In this document: positions 40,965 to 50,435 of the stretch, one piece after another
How the letters are laid out: every line of letters starts with the position of its first letter
Numbering within the stretch: position 1 is the first letter of the stretch
The notes under the pieces: model-generated
Told to the model about the DNA's origin: nothing
Database searches by the model: none
The model's input: only the letters and a program-made list of their open reading frames with translations
Made by a program: the position numbers and the translations under genes
From: Pseudomonadota bacterium
GTDB lineage: Bacteria; Pseudomonadota; Gammaproteobacteria; Burkholderiales; Rhodocyclaceae
NCBI GenBank assembly: GCA_018261905.1
Contig: JAGTRU010000025.1
Location: forward strand, 1 to 55,300
Direction: 5' to 3'
DNA: 55,300 nucleotides

Positions 40965-41718
40965 CTAGATAAGCCTCAATGACGCGTTGATCTTTCTGCA
41001 CGACGGCCGGCACATCCTCGATCACCAGGGCGCCGTAATCGAGCACGGCGACGCGGTCGCAGAGGCCCATGACCAGCTTGACGTCGTGTTCGATGAGCAG
41101 GATGGTGGTGCCGTCGCGCCGGATGCCGTCGATCAGGTCGCGCAGGCCTTCGGTCTCGGTGGCATTCATGCCGGCGGCCGGTTCGTCGAGACAAAGCAGT
41201 TGCGGTTCGCTGGCCAGGGCGCGAGCGATTTCCAGGCGGCGCTGGTCGCCGTAGGAGAGATTCTTGGCCAGATCGTCGGCCCGGTCTTCGATGCGCACGT
41301 AATGCAGCAGATCGATCGCCTTTTGCCGGATGGCGGCCTCTTCGGCCCGCGTCGCCGCGTTCTGCAGGATGGCGCCGAAGACCCCGGCCCGGGTCCGCAC
41401 ATGCCGGCCGACCATGACGTTTTCCAGGGCCGTCATGTTGGCGAACAAGCGGATGTTCTGGAAAGTCCGGGCAATGCCGCGCGCCGCCGCCCGGTGCGGC
41501 GCATCGGCGAGCAGCGGAGCGCCGGCAAAGGTAAAGCCGCCGCCGTCCGGCACGTAGAGACCGGTCAGGCAGTTGAAGAAAGTCGTCTTGCCGGCGCCGT
41601 TCGGGCCGATCAGGCCGTAGATTTCGCCGCGTCCGATGGCCAGCGAAACGTCGCGCAAGGCCTTGATCCCGCCGAAATGTTTGGCGACGGCGGTGGCCTG
41701 GAGCAGGATTTCGCTCAT
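40957..41718 (-). CDS. livG: Branched-chain amino acid ABC transporter ATPase LivG
   Basis: A 253-residue ABC ATPase: Walker A GPNGAGKTT, the LivG-specific GIARTFQNIRLF, signature LSYGDQRRLEIARAL, Walker B LLCLDEPAAGMN, and the C-terminal IEAYLGA. Partner of LivF. The same frame is open far upstream antisense-like inside livM, but ATG 41718 gives the conserved start and overlaps the livM stop by ATGA. Confidence 0.95.
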   Translation of the reverse strand: MSEILLQATAVAKHFGGIKALRDVSLAIGRGEIYGLIGPNGAGKTTFFNCLTGLYVPDGGGFTFAGAPLLADAPHRAAARGIARTFQNIRLFANMTALENVMVGRHVRTRAGVFGAILQNAATRAEEAAIRQKAIDLLHYVRIEDRADDLAKNLSYGDQRRLEIARALASEPQLLCLDEPAAGMNATETEGLRDLIDGIRRDGTTILLIEHDVKLVMGLCDRVAVLDYGALVIEDVPAVVQKDQRVIEAYLGA

Positions 41719-42932
41719 GGCTTGACCTCCGTCCGACCTTCGACCAGTTCCCGCTGACGTTCCGGCGACGGCCACAGACCGGCCGGCTTGAAACGCATGA
41801 CGAGCACCAGGGCGAGGCCGAAAACGAGCAGGCGCAGGCTTTCCGGATCGACCAGCATTTTGCCGAAAAGCTGCGTCTGCAGCGGGCCGACGCCGTAGCG
41901 CAGGACTTCCGGCAAGATGCTGAGCAGTACGGCGCCGAGAATGACGCCGGGAATATGCCCCATGCCGCCGAGGACGACCATCGCCAGGATCATGATCGAT
42001 TCGTTCAGCGAGAAGCTTTCCGGCGAGACGAAGCCCTGCATGGCGGCGAAGACGCCGCCGGCCATGCCGCCGAAACTGGCCCCCATGGCAAAAGCCAGCA
42101 GTTTCAGGTTGCGCGTGTTGATGCCGACCGCCTTGGCGGCCACTTCGTCTTCGCGGATGGCTTGCCAGGCCCGCCCGATGCGCGAATTCTGCAGGCGCTG
42201 GTTGATGATGACGACTAGGATGGCCAGCACGAGCAGCAGGAAATAGTATTTTTGCGGCCCGCTCAGCGTGTACCCGAAAATCTGTGTGGCGCCCGAGAAC
42301 TTGAAGCCGCCGATCGCCACTGGGTCGATCAGGGTGATGCCCTGCGGCCCGTTGGTGATATTGATCGGCGCATTCAGGTTGTTCATGAAAATGCGGACGA
42401 TTTCGCCAAAGCCGAGGGTGACGATGGCCAGGTAGTCGCCGCGCAGTTTCAGGGTCGGCGAGCCGAGCAGCACGCCGAAACAACAGGCGACCAAGGCGCC
42501 GGTCGGCAGGATCACCCAGAACGGCAGATGCAGCCCGAAATGCGGGCTGGCCAGCAAGGCCCAGGTATACGCACCGACCGCATAGAAGGCGACATAGCCG
42601 AGATCGAGCAGGCCGGCCAGGCCGACCACGATGTTCAAGCCCAAGGCCAGGAAGGCGTAGAGGATGGCGAAATCCAGAATGCGGACCCAGGCCTGACCGG
42701 CCGTCGCCGAGACGAAGGGCAGGACGACGAGGACCGCGGCGATCAGCAGCTTGCCGGCAAGATGCTGGCGAAAACTCATGCCCAGCCCGAACAGGGCGCA
42801 CAGGGCGAGGAGATAGAGGATGGTCAGCTTCATCGGGTAATTGCCGGGGAACAGCCCCAGTTGCAGGACGACGAAGGCGAACATGAGAACGCCAAAGATG
42901 ATCAGGTTGGGCGCCGAAAGTGCTTTTTTCAT
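41715..42932 (-). CDS. livM: Branched-chain amino acid ABC permease LivM
   Basis: A 405-residue inner-membrane permease with about ten helices. Recognisable LivM blocks are LNIVVGLAGLLDLGYVAFYAVGAY-type helix 3, LRGDYLAIVTLGFGEIVR, and the EAA-like loop RIGRAWQAIREDEVAAKAVG that contacts the ATPases. It overlaps livH and livG by 4 bases each. Confidence 0.94.
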   Translation of the reverse strand: MKKALSAPNLIIFGVLMFAFVVLQLGLFPGNYPMKLTILYLLALCALFGLGMSFRQHLAGKLLIAAVLVVLPFVSATAGQAWVRILDFAILYAFLALGLNIVVGLAGLLDLGYVAFYAVGAYTWALLASPHFGLHLPFWVILPTGALVACCFGVLLGSPTLKLRGDYLAIVTLGFGEIVRIFMNNLNAPINITNGPQGITLIDPVAIGGFKFSGATQIFGYTLSGPQKYYFLLLVLAILVVIINQRLQNSRIGRAWQAIREDEVAAKAVGINTRNLKLLAFAMGASFGGMAGGVFAAMQGFVSPESFSLNESIMILAMVVLGGMGHIPGVILGAVLLSILPEVLRYGVGPLQTQLFGKMLVDPESLRLLVFGLALVLVMRFKPAGLWPSPERQRELVEGRTEVKP

Positions 42933-43852
42933 GCGCGGTCTCCCGTCTTTTCGCCGAACAGGCCGGAAGGCTTGAACATCAACACGACGATGAGGACGAC
43001 GAAGGCGAAGATGTCCTGGTAATGGCTGCCCAGGAAACCGCCGGTGAGGTCGCCGATATAGCCGGCGCCGAGGGCCTCGATCAGGCCGAGCAGGATGCCG
43101 CCGAGCATCGCCCCGGCGAGATTGCCGATGCCGCCGAGGACGGCGGCGGTGAAGGCTTTCAGGCCGAGCATGAAACCCATCTGGTAATGGGCGATTTCGT
43201 AATAGGTGCCGACCATGACCCCGGCCAGGGCGCCGAGCGCCGAACCGATGACGAAGGCAGCGGCGATCACCCGGTTGATATTGACCCCCATCAGGCTGGC
43301 CACCTGCAGGTTCTGCGAGGTGGCGCGCATCGCCATGCCGAGCTTGGTGCGATAGACGAGGAGCAGCAGGCCGCCCATGGTCAGCGCCGAGACGAGGACG
43401 ATGATGACCTGGACGGCGGTGAAATTGGCGCCGGCGAATTCAAAATCGACCTGCGGCAGCAATTTCGGGAAAGTCAGGTAATTGCGTCCCCAGATCATCA
43501 TCGCCAGGTTCTGCAGGATGATCGACATGCCGATCGCCGTGATCAGCGGCGTCAGCCGCGGCGCATTGCGCAGGGGCCGATAGGCGATGCGCTCCAGGCT
43601 CCAGCCCAGGGCCATGCATACCGCGACCGCCGCCAGCAGCCCGGCGACGCCGGCCAGCGCCAACGGCACGCCCAGTTTGACCAGCAGACCGACGACGCTG
43701 ATGGTGACCAGGGTACCGATCATCACCACTTCGCCGTGGGCGAAATTGATCAGGCCCATGATGCCGTACACCATCGTGTAGCCGAGGGCGACCAGGGCGT
43801 AGATGCTGCCCTGGACCAGGCCATTGATTATCTGCTGGAGGAATATATCCAT
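42929..43852 (-). CDS. livH: Branched-chain amino acid ABC permease LivH
   Basis: A 307-residue permease with about eight helices, starting MDIFLQQIINGLVQGSIYAL, the usual LivH N-terminus. It contains GYTMVYGIMGLINFAHGEV and the loop KLGMAMRATSQNLQVASLMGV. ATG 43852 is chosen because it gives the conserved start; a GTG at 43888 is in frame but lies within the upstream hairpin. It overlaps livM by 4 bases. Confidence 0.94.
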   Translation of the reverse strand: MDIFLQQIINGLVQGSIYALVALGYTMVYGIMGLINFAHGEVVMIGTLVTISVVGLLVKLGVPLALAGVAGLLAAVAVCMALGWSLERIAYRPLRNAPRLTPLITAIGMSIILQNLAMMIWGRNYLTFPKLLPQVDFEFAGANFTAVQVIIVLVSALTMGGLLLLVYRTKLGMAMRATSQNLQVASLMGVNINRVIAAAFVIGSALGALAGVMVGTYYEIAHYQMGFMLGLKAFTAAVLGGIGNLAGAMLGGILLGLIEALGAGYIGDLTGGFLGSHYQDIFAFVVLIVVLMFKPSGLFGEKTGDRA

Positions 43853-43877
43853 TTTGTGTAAGGAGAGGACTGCATGT

Positions 43878-43905
43878 GGAAACGGCACCTTGCGGTGCCG
43901 TTTCC
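43878..43905 (-). terminator. Perfect 12-bp hairpin between livJ and livH
   Basis: GGAAACGGCACC (43878-43889) pairs fully with GGTGCCGTTTCC (43894-43905) around a 4-base loop. No T run follows on the minus strand, so it is probably not a full terminator but an mRNA-stabilising or attenuating stem. Such stems after binding-protein genes often let that gene be expressed above its permease genes. Confidence 0.6.
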
Positions 43906-43923
43906 TGTCGCCGGGTTTGGCGC

Positions 43924-45276
43924 TTACTTCTTCTCGACCGCTGCCTTGGTGGCTTCGGCGGCATTCTTCACCGCTTCAGCCCCGGCCTTGACGGCCTCCT
44001 TGCCGGCCTCGGTGGCCGCCCCGGCCACTGCCTTGGCGGCTTCCTTGACTTCGGCCACGGCTTCCTTGACGTCCGACTTGACGGTCGGCGCCGCAGCGCC
44101 GCCCAGGGTTTCGACGTATTCCAGCTTGCCGCCCTTGTATTGGTAGACGGAAATGGCGCCGCCCTTCAAGTCGCCGAATTCGTCGAATTCGATCAGCGCG
44201 GTAACGCCGTCATACTTGGCCTTGCCGATCAGCGGCAGATACTTGATCGGCTCGACCGAATCGGCCCGCTTCATGGAATCGGCCATGACCATCACGGCGT
44301 CGTAGACATAGGGGGCGTAGAGCTGGATTTCGGCGCCGAACTTCTTGCTGAAGCGGTCGCGGAATTCCGGTCCCTTGGCCAGCTTTTCCAGCGGCATGCC
44401 GGGCAGCGAGCAGAAATGGCCTTCGGCCGCTTCGCCGCCGAGCTTCATGAATTCCGGCGTACACACGCCGTCGCCGCCGAGGAACTTGGCCTTGATGCCG
44501 AGTTCCTTCATCTGCTTGGCCATCGGGCCGCCCTGGGCATCCATGCCGCCGTAGAAGACGAGGTCGGCCTTCTTCGACTTGATCTTGGTCAGGATGGCCT
44601 TGAAGTCGGTCGCCTTGTCGTTGGTGTATTCGGTCGCCACCACCTTGAGGCCGGAAGCTTCGGCGGCCTTCTTGAATTCGTCGGCCAGGCCCTGGCCATA
44701 GGCGGTGCGGTCATCGACGATGGCGACATTCTTGACGCCCTGCTTGGCGGCGAACTCGCCGAGGGCCTTGCCCTGCTGGACGTCGTTGGCCATCACGCGG
44801 AAAGCTGTGTTGAAGCCCTGCTGGGTGTATTTCGGATTGGTCGCCGAGCCGGAAATCTGCGGAATGCCGGCATCGAAGTAGAGCTTGGAAGCGGGGATGG
44901 TGGTCCCGGAATTGAGGTGGCCGATGACGCCATTGACCTTGGCATCGACCAGCTTCTGGGCAACGATGGCGCCCTGTTTGGGATCGGCCGCGTCGTCTTC
45001 GTTGAGCAATTCGAACTTGACCTTGGTGCCGCCGATTTCCATGCCCTTGGCGTTGAGCTCTTCGATGGCGAGCTGCGCACCGTATTCATTGTCCTTGCCG
45101 AGGTGGGCCTGGGGACCGGTCGTCGGGGAGACATGGCCGATCTTGACGAGGACTTCCGGCTTGGCGATCGGCGCGGCCGGGGCGGCGACCGGTTTCGGTT
45201 CTTCTTTTTGGCCGCAGGCGCCAAGGGCGAAGACGGCGGCGACGGAGAGGGCAACTACGGAAAGCCTGGCTTGCAT
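43924..45276 (-). CDS. livJ: Branched-chain amino acid-type ABC substrate-binding lipoprotein with helical C-terminal tail
   Basis: A 450-residue periplasmic binding protein of the LivJ/Leu-binding family, here a lipoprotein (LGAC, Cys21). Core motifs are VKIGHVSPTTGPQAHLGKDN and NEYGAQLAIEELN, with NSGTTIPASKLYFDAGIP and ISGSATNP in the ligand cleft. After residue 398 comes an unusual Ala/Lys/Glu/Val-rich tail (VKEAVAEVKEAAKAVAG ... EATKAAVEKK) with an 11-residue-like amphipathic pattern. AGGAG precedes the start. First gene of the liv operon; the ligand could be Leu/Ile/Val or an aromatic amino acid. Confidence 0.92.
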   Translation of the reverse strand: MQARLSVVALSVAAVFALGACGQKEEPKPVAAPAAPIAKPEVLVKIGHVSPTTGPQAHLGKDNEYGAQLAIEELNAKGMEIGGTKVKFELLNEDDAADPKQGAIVAQKLVDAKVNGVIGHLNSGTTIPASKLYFDAGIPQISGSATNPKYTQQGFNTAFRVMANDVQQGKALGEFAAKQGVKNVAIVDDRTAYGQGLADEFKKAAEASGLKVVATEYTNDKATDFKAILTKIKSKKADLVFYGGMDAQGGPMAKQMKELGIKAKFLGGDGVCTPEFMKLGGEAAEGHFCSLPGMPLEKLAKGPEFRDRFSKKFGAEIQLYAPYVYDAVMVMADSMKRADSVEPIKYLPLIGKAKYDGVTALIEFDEFGDLKGGAISVYQYKGGKLEYVETLGGAAAPTVKSDVKEAVAEVKEAAKAVAGAATEAGKEAVKAGAEAVKNAAEATKAAVEKK

Positions 45277-45331
45277 TGATGTATCTCCTGTTAAGAAAGT
45301 GGGGGCGTCTCAAAAAGTGACAGTTGCCGTG

Positions 45332-45360
45332 ATTCTCCCTATCACCCCTCGGTCCGTCAA
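45332..45360 (-). promoter_or_regulatory. Candidate promoter of the liv operon
   Basis: On the minus strand TTGACG (45360-45355) and GAGAAT (45337-45332) are 17 bases apart, 55 bases before the livJ start. The -35 is good, the -10 moderate. The divergent gene at 45401 has TATAGT nearby (about 45371-45376) that could serve as its own -10. Confidence 0.4.
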
Positions 45361-45400
45361 TCGTGACGCGCTATAGTCTCACGGATCAACGGAGATATTT

Positions 45401-46786
45401 ATGCCATTCCTACCCGCCCCCCTCATCGATGCCCTGCACAACCATTTCGGCCAACGTTTTTCGCGCGGCGAATCGGCCTGCCTGCAACACGGCCGCGACG
45501 AATCGGTGCACCTGCCGCAACCGCCGCAAGGCGTGGTCATGGCGGAAAGCACCGAAGACATCGTGCTGACCATGCAACTCTGCGCCGCACACGGCGTGCC
45601 GCTGATTCCCTACGGCGTCGGCAGTTCCGTCGAAGGTCATGTACTGGCCCCGGAGGGCGGCATTTCGCTCGATCTTTCCGGGATGAACAAGATTCTCGCC
45701 ATCCACGCCGAGGACGGCGACGCGACGGTGCAGGCCGGCGTCACCCGCAAGCAATTGAACGACGCGCTGAAAGGCACCGGCCTGTTCTTCCCCATCGATC
45801 CCGGCGCCGATGCGACGCTGGGCGGCATGGCGGCGACCCGCGCCTCGGGCACCAATGCCGTGCGCTACGGCACGATGCGCGACAGCGTCATGGCCACCAC
45901 CACGGTGCTGGCCGACGGCCGCCTCATGAAGACCGGCGGCCGGGCCCGCAAGTCCTCGGCCGGCTACGACCTGACCCGGCTGCTGGTCGGCTCGGAAGGC
46001 ACGCTCGGCATCATCAGCGAACTGACCGTCAAGCTCTACCCGATCCCGGAAGCCATTTCGGCCGCCGTGTGCACCTTCCCGAGCATCGAGGCGGCCGTCC
46101 AGACGGTGATCCTGACCATCCAGCTCGGCGTCCCGGTGGCCCGCATCGAACTGCTCGACACGCTGTCGCTGAAGGCCATCAACCTGTTCAGCAAGACCAC
46201 GCTGGCGGAAGCGCCGACGCTGTTTTTCGAATTCCACGGCAGCCCCGCCTCGGCCACCGAACAGGCGGAAACGGTGCAGGCCATCGCCGCCGACCTGGGC
46301 GGCGCCAATTTCGAATGGGCGAGCCGGCCGGAAGACCGCAGCCGCCTGTGGCAGGCCCGCCACGACGCCTACTTCGCCTGCCTGCAACTGAAGCCGGGCT
46401 GCCGCAGCTTTCCGACCGACGTCTGCGTGCCGATTTCCCGGCTCGCCGAATGCATTGCCGCGACCTACGAGGATATTGCCGAGGTCAGCATTCCGATCGC
46501 CCTCTTCGGCCATGTCGGCGACGGCAATTTCCATTTGATCGTCATGGTCGATCCCGCCAATGCCAAGGAAATGGCGGAAGCCGACTGGATCAGCCAGCGC
46601 GTCGTCGAACGGGCGATCGCCATGGAAGGCACGTGCACCGGCGAACACGGCATTGGCCTGGGCAAGCGCAAATACCTGGCGCGCGAACACGGCGAGGTCG
46701 CCGTGGACGTGATGCGTGCCCTGAAAGCCGCCCTCGACCCGCACAACCGGCTCAATCCCGGCAAAATCCTGCCGCCCCTGTCATGA
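45401..46786 (+). CDS. FAD-linked 2-hydroxyacid (D-lactate/glycolate-type) dehydrogenase
   Basis: A 461-residue protein of the GlcD/Dld/LDHD family. The FAD-binding PCMH domain (about 40-220) has PLIPYGVGSSVEGHVL, GADATLGGMAATRASGTNAVRYG and LLVGSEGTLGII. The C-terminal FAD-oxidase domain has FGHVGDGNFHLIVMVDP and the end motif GTCTGEHGIGLGKRKYL. It oxidises a D-2-hydroxyacid and passes electrons to quinone or cytochrome. Its place between the liv operon and an indolepyruvate oxidoreductase suggests a role in amino-acid-derived hydroxyacid turnover (inference). GGAG supports the start. Confidence 0.9.
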   Translation: MPFLPAPLIDALHNHFGQRFSRGESACLQHGRDESVHLPQPPQGVVMAESTEDIVLTMQLCAAHGVPLIPYGVGSSVEGHVLAPEGGISLDLSGMNKILAIHAEDGDATVQAGVTRKQLNDALKGTGLFFPIDPGADATLGGMAATRASGTNAVRYGTMRDSVMATTTVLADGRLMKTGGRARKSSAGYDLTRLLVGSEGTLGIISELTVKLYPIPEAISAAVCTFPSIEAAVQTVILTIQLGVPVARIELLDTLSLKAINLFSKTTLAEAPTLFFEFHGSPASATEQAETVQAIAADLGGANFEWASRPEDRSRLWQARHDAYFACLQLKPGCRSFPTDVCVPISRLAECIAATYEDIAEVSIPIALFGHVGDGNFHLIVMVDPANAKEMAEADWISQRVVERAIAMEGTCTGEHGIGLGKRKYLAREHGEVAVDVMRALKAALDPHNRLNPGKILPPLS

Positions 46787-46991
46787 GGCACGGGGCAGCC
46801 GGCCGGGCCGGCTCCCCCCTCCCCGCCCTGGTCCTCCGCCAGCGTCGCCGATCCCCCCGAGCCGGGTAATCCCGCATCGCCGGAACCTTGTTCGGCTGCG
46901 ACAATCCAATTTGCCAAACGGCCGCCCCCGTTACCCCGCTCGCGGCTGACGACAAACCCGCTCACAAGGCGGACAAACCGGAGACCTCATC

Positions 46992-49900
46992 ATGGGCAGT
47001 CCCGCTCTGCCGGCCGCGCTCGCCGCGACGCTGGACGACAAATACACCCGCGCCACCGGCCGCGTCTTCCTGACCGGCACCCAGGCCCTGATCCGCCTGC
47101 CCATGCTGCAACGCGAGCGCGACCTGGCGGCCGGCCTGAATACCGCCGGCTTCATTTCCGGCTATCGCGGCAGCCCACTCGGCAATCTCGATCTCGGCCT
47201 GTGGAAAGCGAAGGAACATCTCGCCGAACATCACATCACCTTCCAGCCCGGCCTCAATGAAGACCTGGCGGCGACCGCCGTCTGGGGCAGCCAGCAGGTC
47301 GGCCTGTTTCCCGGCGCCAGGTACGACGGGGTATTCGGCATGTGGTACGGCAAGGGGCCGGGCGTCGACCGCTGCGGCGACGTCTTCCGCCATGCCAACG
47401 CCATCGGCACGGCGGCGCACGGCGGCGTCCTGGTGATTGCCGGCGACGATCATGCCGCCAAGTCATCGACCCTGCCGCACCAGACCGAACACATTTTCAA
47501 GGCGGTACTGATGCCGGTGCTCTACCCGGCCAATATCCAGGAATATCTCGACTACGGCCTGCATGGCTGGGCGATGAGCCGCTATTCCGGCTGCTGGGTG
47601 GCCTTCAAGGCGCTGGCCGACACCGTCGAAACCTCGGCCTCGGTGGTCGTCGACCCGGCGGCGCTGGAGATCGTCATCCCCAACGACTTCGAACTGCCGC
47701 CGGACGGCCTCAACATCCGCTGGCCCGACCCGCCGCTGCGCCAGGAAGCCCGCCTGCTCAACCACCGCCTTTATGCGGCACTGGCCTACTGCCGGGCCAA
47801 CCGCCTGAACCGGGTGATCATCGATTCGCCCAATCCCCGGCTCGGCATCCTGACCGCCGGCAAGTCCTACCTCGACGTCCGCCAAGCGCTCGACGAGCTC
47901 GGCATCGACGACGCGCTGGCCGCCGAGATCGGGCTGCGCTTGTACAAGGTCGGCATGGTCTGGCCGCTCGAATCGGAAGGGGTGCGCCAGTTCGCCGACG
48001 GCCTGGAAGAAATCCTGGTGGTCGAGGAAAAGCGCCAGTTGCTCGAATACCAGTTGAAGGAAGAACTCTACAACTGGAAGGAAAACGTTCGTCCGCGCGT
48101 CATCGGCAAGTTCGACGAAAAGGGCGAGTGGGCGCTGCCGCACGGCGACTGGCTGCTGCCGGCGACCGGCGAGTTGCCGGTGGCGACCATCGCCCGGGTG
48201 ATCGCCGAACGGATCGGCCGCTTCTTCACCTCGCCGACCATCGCCGCCCGCCTGAAATTGATTGAAGGCAAGCAGCAGGCGGCACAGATGCCGCTGATCC
48301 TGGCCGAACGGCAGCCGCATTTCTGTTCCGGCTGCCCGCACAACAGCTCGACCAAAGTCCCGGAAGGTTCGCGCGCCGTCGCCGGCATCGGCTGCCATTA
48401 CATGGTGACCTGGATGGACCGCAGCACCGCCACCTTCACCCACATGGGCGGCGAAGGCGTGCCCTGGGTCGGCCAGGCGCCATTCACCGACGAAAAACAC
48501 ATTTTTGCCAATCTCGGCGACGGCACCTATTTCCATTCCGGTGTCCTGGCCATTCGTCAGGCCGTTGCCGCCCAGGTGGCGATCACCTACAAGATTCTCT
48601 ACAACGACGCCGTGGCGATGACCGGCGGCCAGCCGGTGGACGGCAATCTCGGCGTCGCCCGCCTGACCCGCCAACTGGCCGCCGAGGGCGTCGGGCGCAC
48701 GGTCATCGTCAGCAACCAGCCGGAAAAGTACGCCAAAATTACCGACCTGGCCCCCGATGTGCCGGTGTACGACCGCAGCGAACTCGATCGCGTGCAGCGC
48801 GAATTGCGCGATTTTCCCGGCGTCTCGGTACTGATCTACGACCAGGTCTGCGCCACCGAGGCGCGACGGCGCAAGAAACGCGGCAAGATGGCGGCGGTCG
48901 ATCGCCGCATCTTCATCAACGAAGCGGTCTGCGAGGGTTGCGGCGACTGTTCGGTGCAATCCAACTGCCTGTCGGTGGTCCCCGTCGAAACCGCCTTCGG
49001 GACCAAGCGCCAGATCGACCAGTCGGCCTGCAACCAGGATTTCTCCTGCGTCAACGGTTGCTGCCCGAGCTTCGTCAGCATTGAGGGCGGTCGCCTGAAA
49101 AAAGGCGTTGCGCTGGCCGACGAGCAAAGCTGGCCGCTCCTGCCGACGCCCCGCCTGACGCCCACCACCCGGCCCTACAACCTGATCCTGACCGGCGTCG
49201 GCGGCATGGGGGTGATCACCCTCGGCGCCCTCATCGGCATGGCCGCGCATCTCGACGGCAAGGGCGTCTCGGTCCTCGACATGACCGGCCTGGCGCAGAA
49301 ATACGGCGCCGTCTTCTCCCACCTGCGCATTGCCGACCGGCCGGAGGACATCCACGCCGCCCGTATCGCCACCGGCGAAGCCGATGCCGTGCTGGGCGGC
49401 GACCTGGTGGTCAGCGCCAGCCCGGAAGCCATGGCCAAGATGCTCGAGGGCCATACCCGCGCCGTCGTCAGTTGCAGCGCCACCCCGACCGCTGAGTTCA
49501 CCCGCCAGCGCGACTGGCATTTCCCGCTGGCCGGGCTGCAACAACAATTGCGCGACAGCCTGGGCAACGACCATGTGCAATTCGTCGATGCCCAGCATCT
49601 CGCCAGCCGGCTGATGGGCGATACCCTCTACGCCAATCTGCTGCTCCTCGGTTATGCCTGGCAAATCGGCCTGGTCCCGGTTTCGGCCGCCGCCCTCGAA
49701 CAGGCCATCGAATTGAACGGCGCCGCCGTCGCCGCCAACCGCCAGGCCTTCCTCTGGGGCCGCCGGGCCGCCGTCGCGCCGCAGCAAGTCGCCGCCATCG
49801 CCGGCCCGCTGGGCGGCCCGGCCTTCCTCGAAGAAACGCTGGAACAATTGATCGCCAGCCGCATCGAGCATCTCACCGCCTACCAGGATGCCGACCTCGG

Positions 49901-50435
49901 CGAGCGCTACAGCAAGCGCGTCGAACGCATTCGCCAACTGGGCGACGAGCCACTGACGCGGGCCGTCGCCACCCAGTACGCCCGCCTGCTCGCCCCCAAG
50001 GACGCCTTTGAAGTCGCCCGCCTGTATACCCGGCCAGCTTTCCTCAAGGACCTGGGCGAGCGCTTCGACGGCAAGCTGCGTCTCTCCTTCCACCTCTCGC
50101 CCCCCGGACTGGCCGGCAGCGGCCCGGACGGCCGCCCGAAAAAAATCCGCTTCGGGGCCTGGGTTCTGCCCATTTTCCACGGACTGGCCTGGGCCCGCCG
50201 CTGGCGCGGCAGTTGGCTCGACCCGTGGAAAAACAGCGCCGAAAATGCCGTCGACCGCCAGCTCCTGGCCGACTACGAAGCCGACCTCGACCGCCTCCTG
50301 GGCCGTCCGCCAAATCCGGAAAACCTGGCCCTGGCCAACTGGCCGGCCGAGGTCCGCGGCTTTGGGCCGGTGCGCCGGCAGGCGGCGGAAAAGGCAGCGG
50401 CGGTACGGGTGGCGCTCGGCCGGCCAGTCGCCTAG
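46992..50435 (+). CDS. Fused indolepyruvate ferredoxin oxidoreductase
   Basis: An 1147-residue thiamine-diphosphate enzyme that fuses the IorA and IorB parts. The N-terminal half holds the pyruvate-oxidoreductase-like domains (SGYRGSPLGNLD near residue 55; CSGCPHNSSTKVP and the TPP-type GDGTYFHSG near 440-515). A cysteine-rich ferredoxin-like region follows (CEGCGDCSVQSNC from about 646, then CNQDFSCVNGCCPS). The gamma domain (GVGGMGVITLGALIG near 735) and a C-terminal DUF6537-type region complete it. It oxidatively decarboxylates aryl-pyruvates or branched 2-oxoacids to acyl-CoA. The start has GGAG eight bases upstream. The 205-base gap before it holds a 7-bp hairpin (46797-46813). Confidence 0.93.
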   Translation: MGSPALPAALAATLDDKYTRATGRVFLTGTQALIRLPMLQRERDLAAGLNTAGFISGYRGSPLGNLDLGLWKAKEHLAEHHITFQPGLNEDLAATAVWGSQQVGLFPGARYDGVFGMWYGKGPGVDRCGDVFRHANAIGTAAHGGVLVIAGDDHAAKSSTLPHQTEHIFKAVLMPVLYPANIQEYLDYGLHGWAMSRYSGCWVAFKALADTVETSASVVVDPAALEIVIPNDFELPPDGLNIRWPDPPLRQEARLLNHRLYAALAYCRANRLNRVIIDSPNPRLGILTAGKSYLDVRQALDELGIDDALAAEIGLRLYKVGMVWPLESEGVRQFADGLEEILVVEEKRQLLEYQLKEELYNWKENVRPRVIGKFDEKGEWALPHGDWLLPATGELPVATIARVIAERIGRFFTSPTIAARLKLIEGKQQAAQMPLILAERQPHFCSGCPHNSSTKVPEGSRAVAGIGCHYMVTWMDRSTATFTHMGGEGVPWVGQAPFTDEKHIFANLGDGTYFHSGVLAIRQAVAAQVAITYKILYNDAVAMTGGQPVDGNLGVARLTRQLAAEGVGRTVIVSNQPEKYAKITDLAPDVPVYDRSELDRVQRELRDFPGVSVLIYDQVCATEARRRKKRGKMAAVDRRIFINEAVCEGCGDCSVQSNCLSVVPVETAFGTKRQIDQSACNQDFSCVNGCCPSFVSIEGGRLKKGVALADEQSWPLLPTPRLTPTTRPYNLILTGVGGMGVITLGALIGMAAHLDGKGVSVLDMTGLAQKYGAVFSHLRIADRPEDIHAARIATGEADAVLGGDLVVSASPEAMAKMLEGHTRAVVSCSATPTAEFTRQRDWHFPLAGLQQQLRDSLGNDHVQFVDAQHLASRLMGDTLYANLLLLGYAWQIGLVPVSAAALEQAIELNGAAVAANRQAFLWGRRAAVAPQQVAAIAGPLGGPAFLEETLEQLIASRIEHLTAYQDADLGERYSKRVERIRQLGDEPLTRAVATQYARLLAPKDAFEVARLYTRPAFLKDLGERFDGKLRLSFHLSPPGLAGSGPDGRPKKIRFGAWVLPIFHGLAWARRWRGSWLDPWKNSAENAVDRQLLADYEADLDRLLGRPPNPENLALANWPAEVRGFGPVRRQAAEKAAAVRVALGRPVA

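Noticed and set aside
46797..46813. 7-bp hairpin after the FAD-linked oxidase as a Rho-independent terminator
   Set aside because: It is followed by a C-rich run and not T; left as an unassigned stem.
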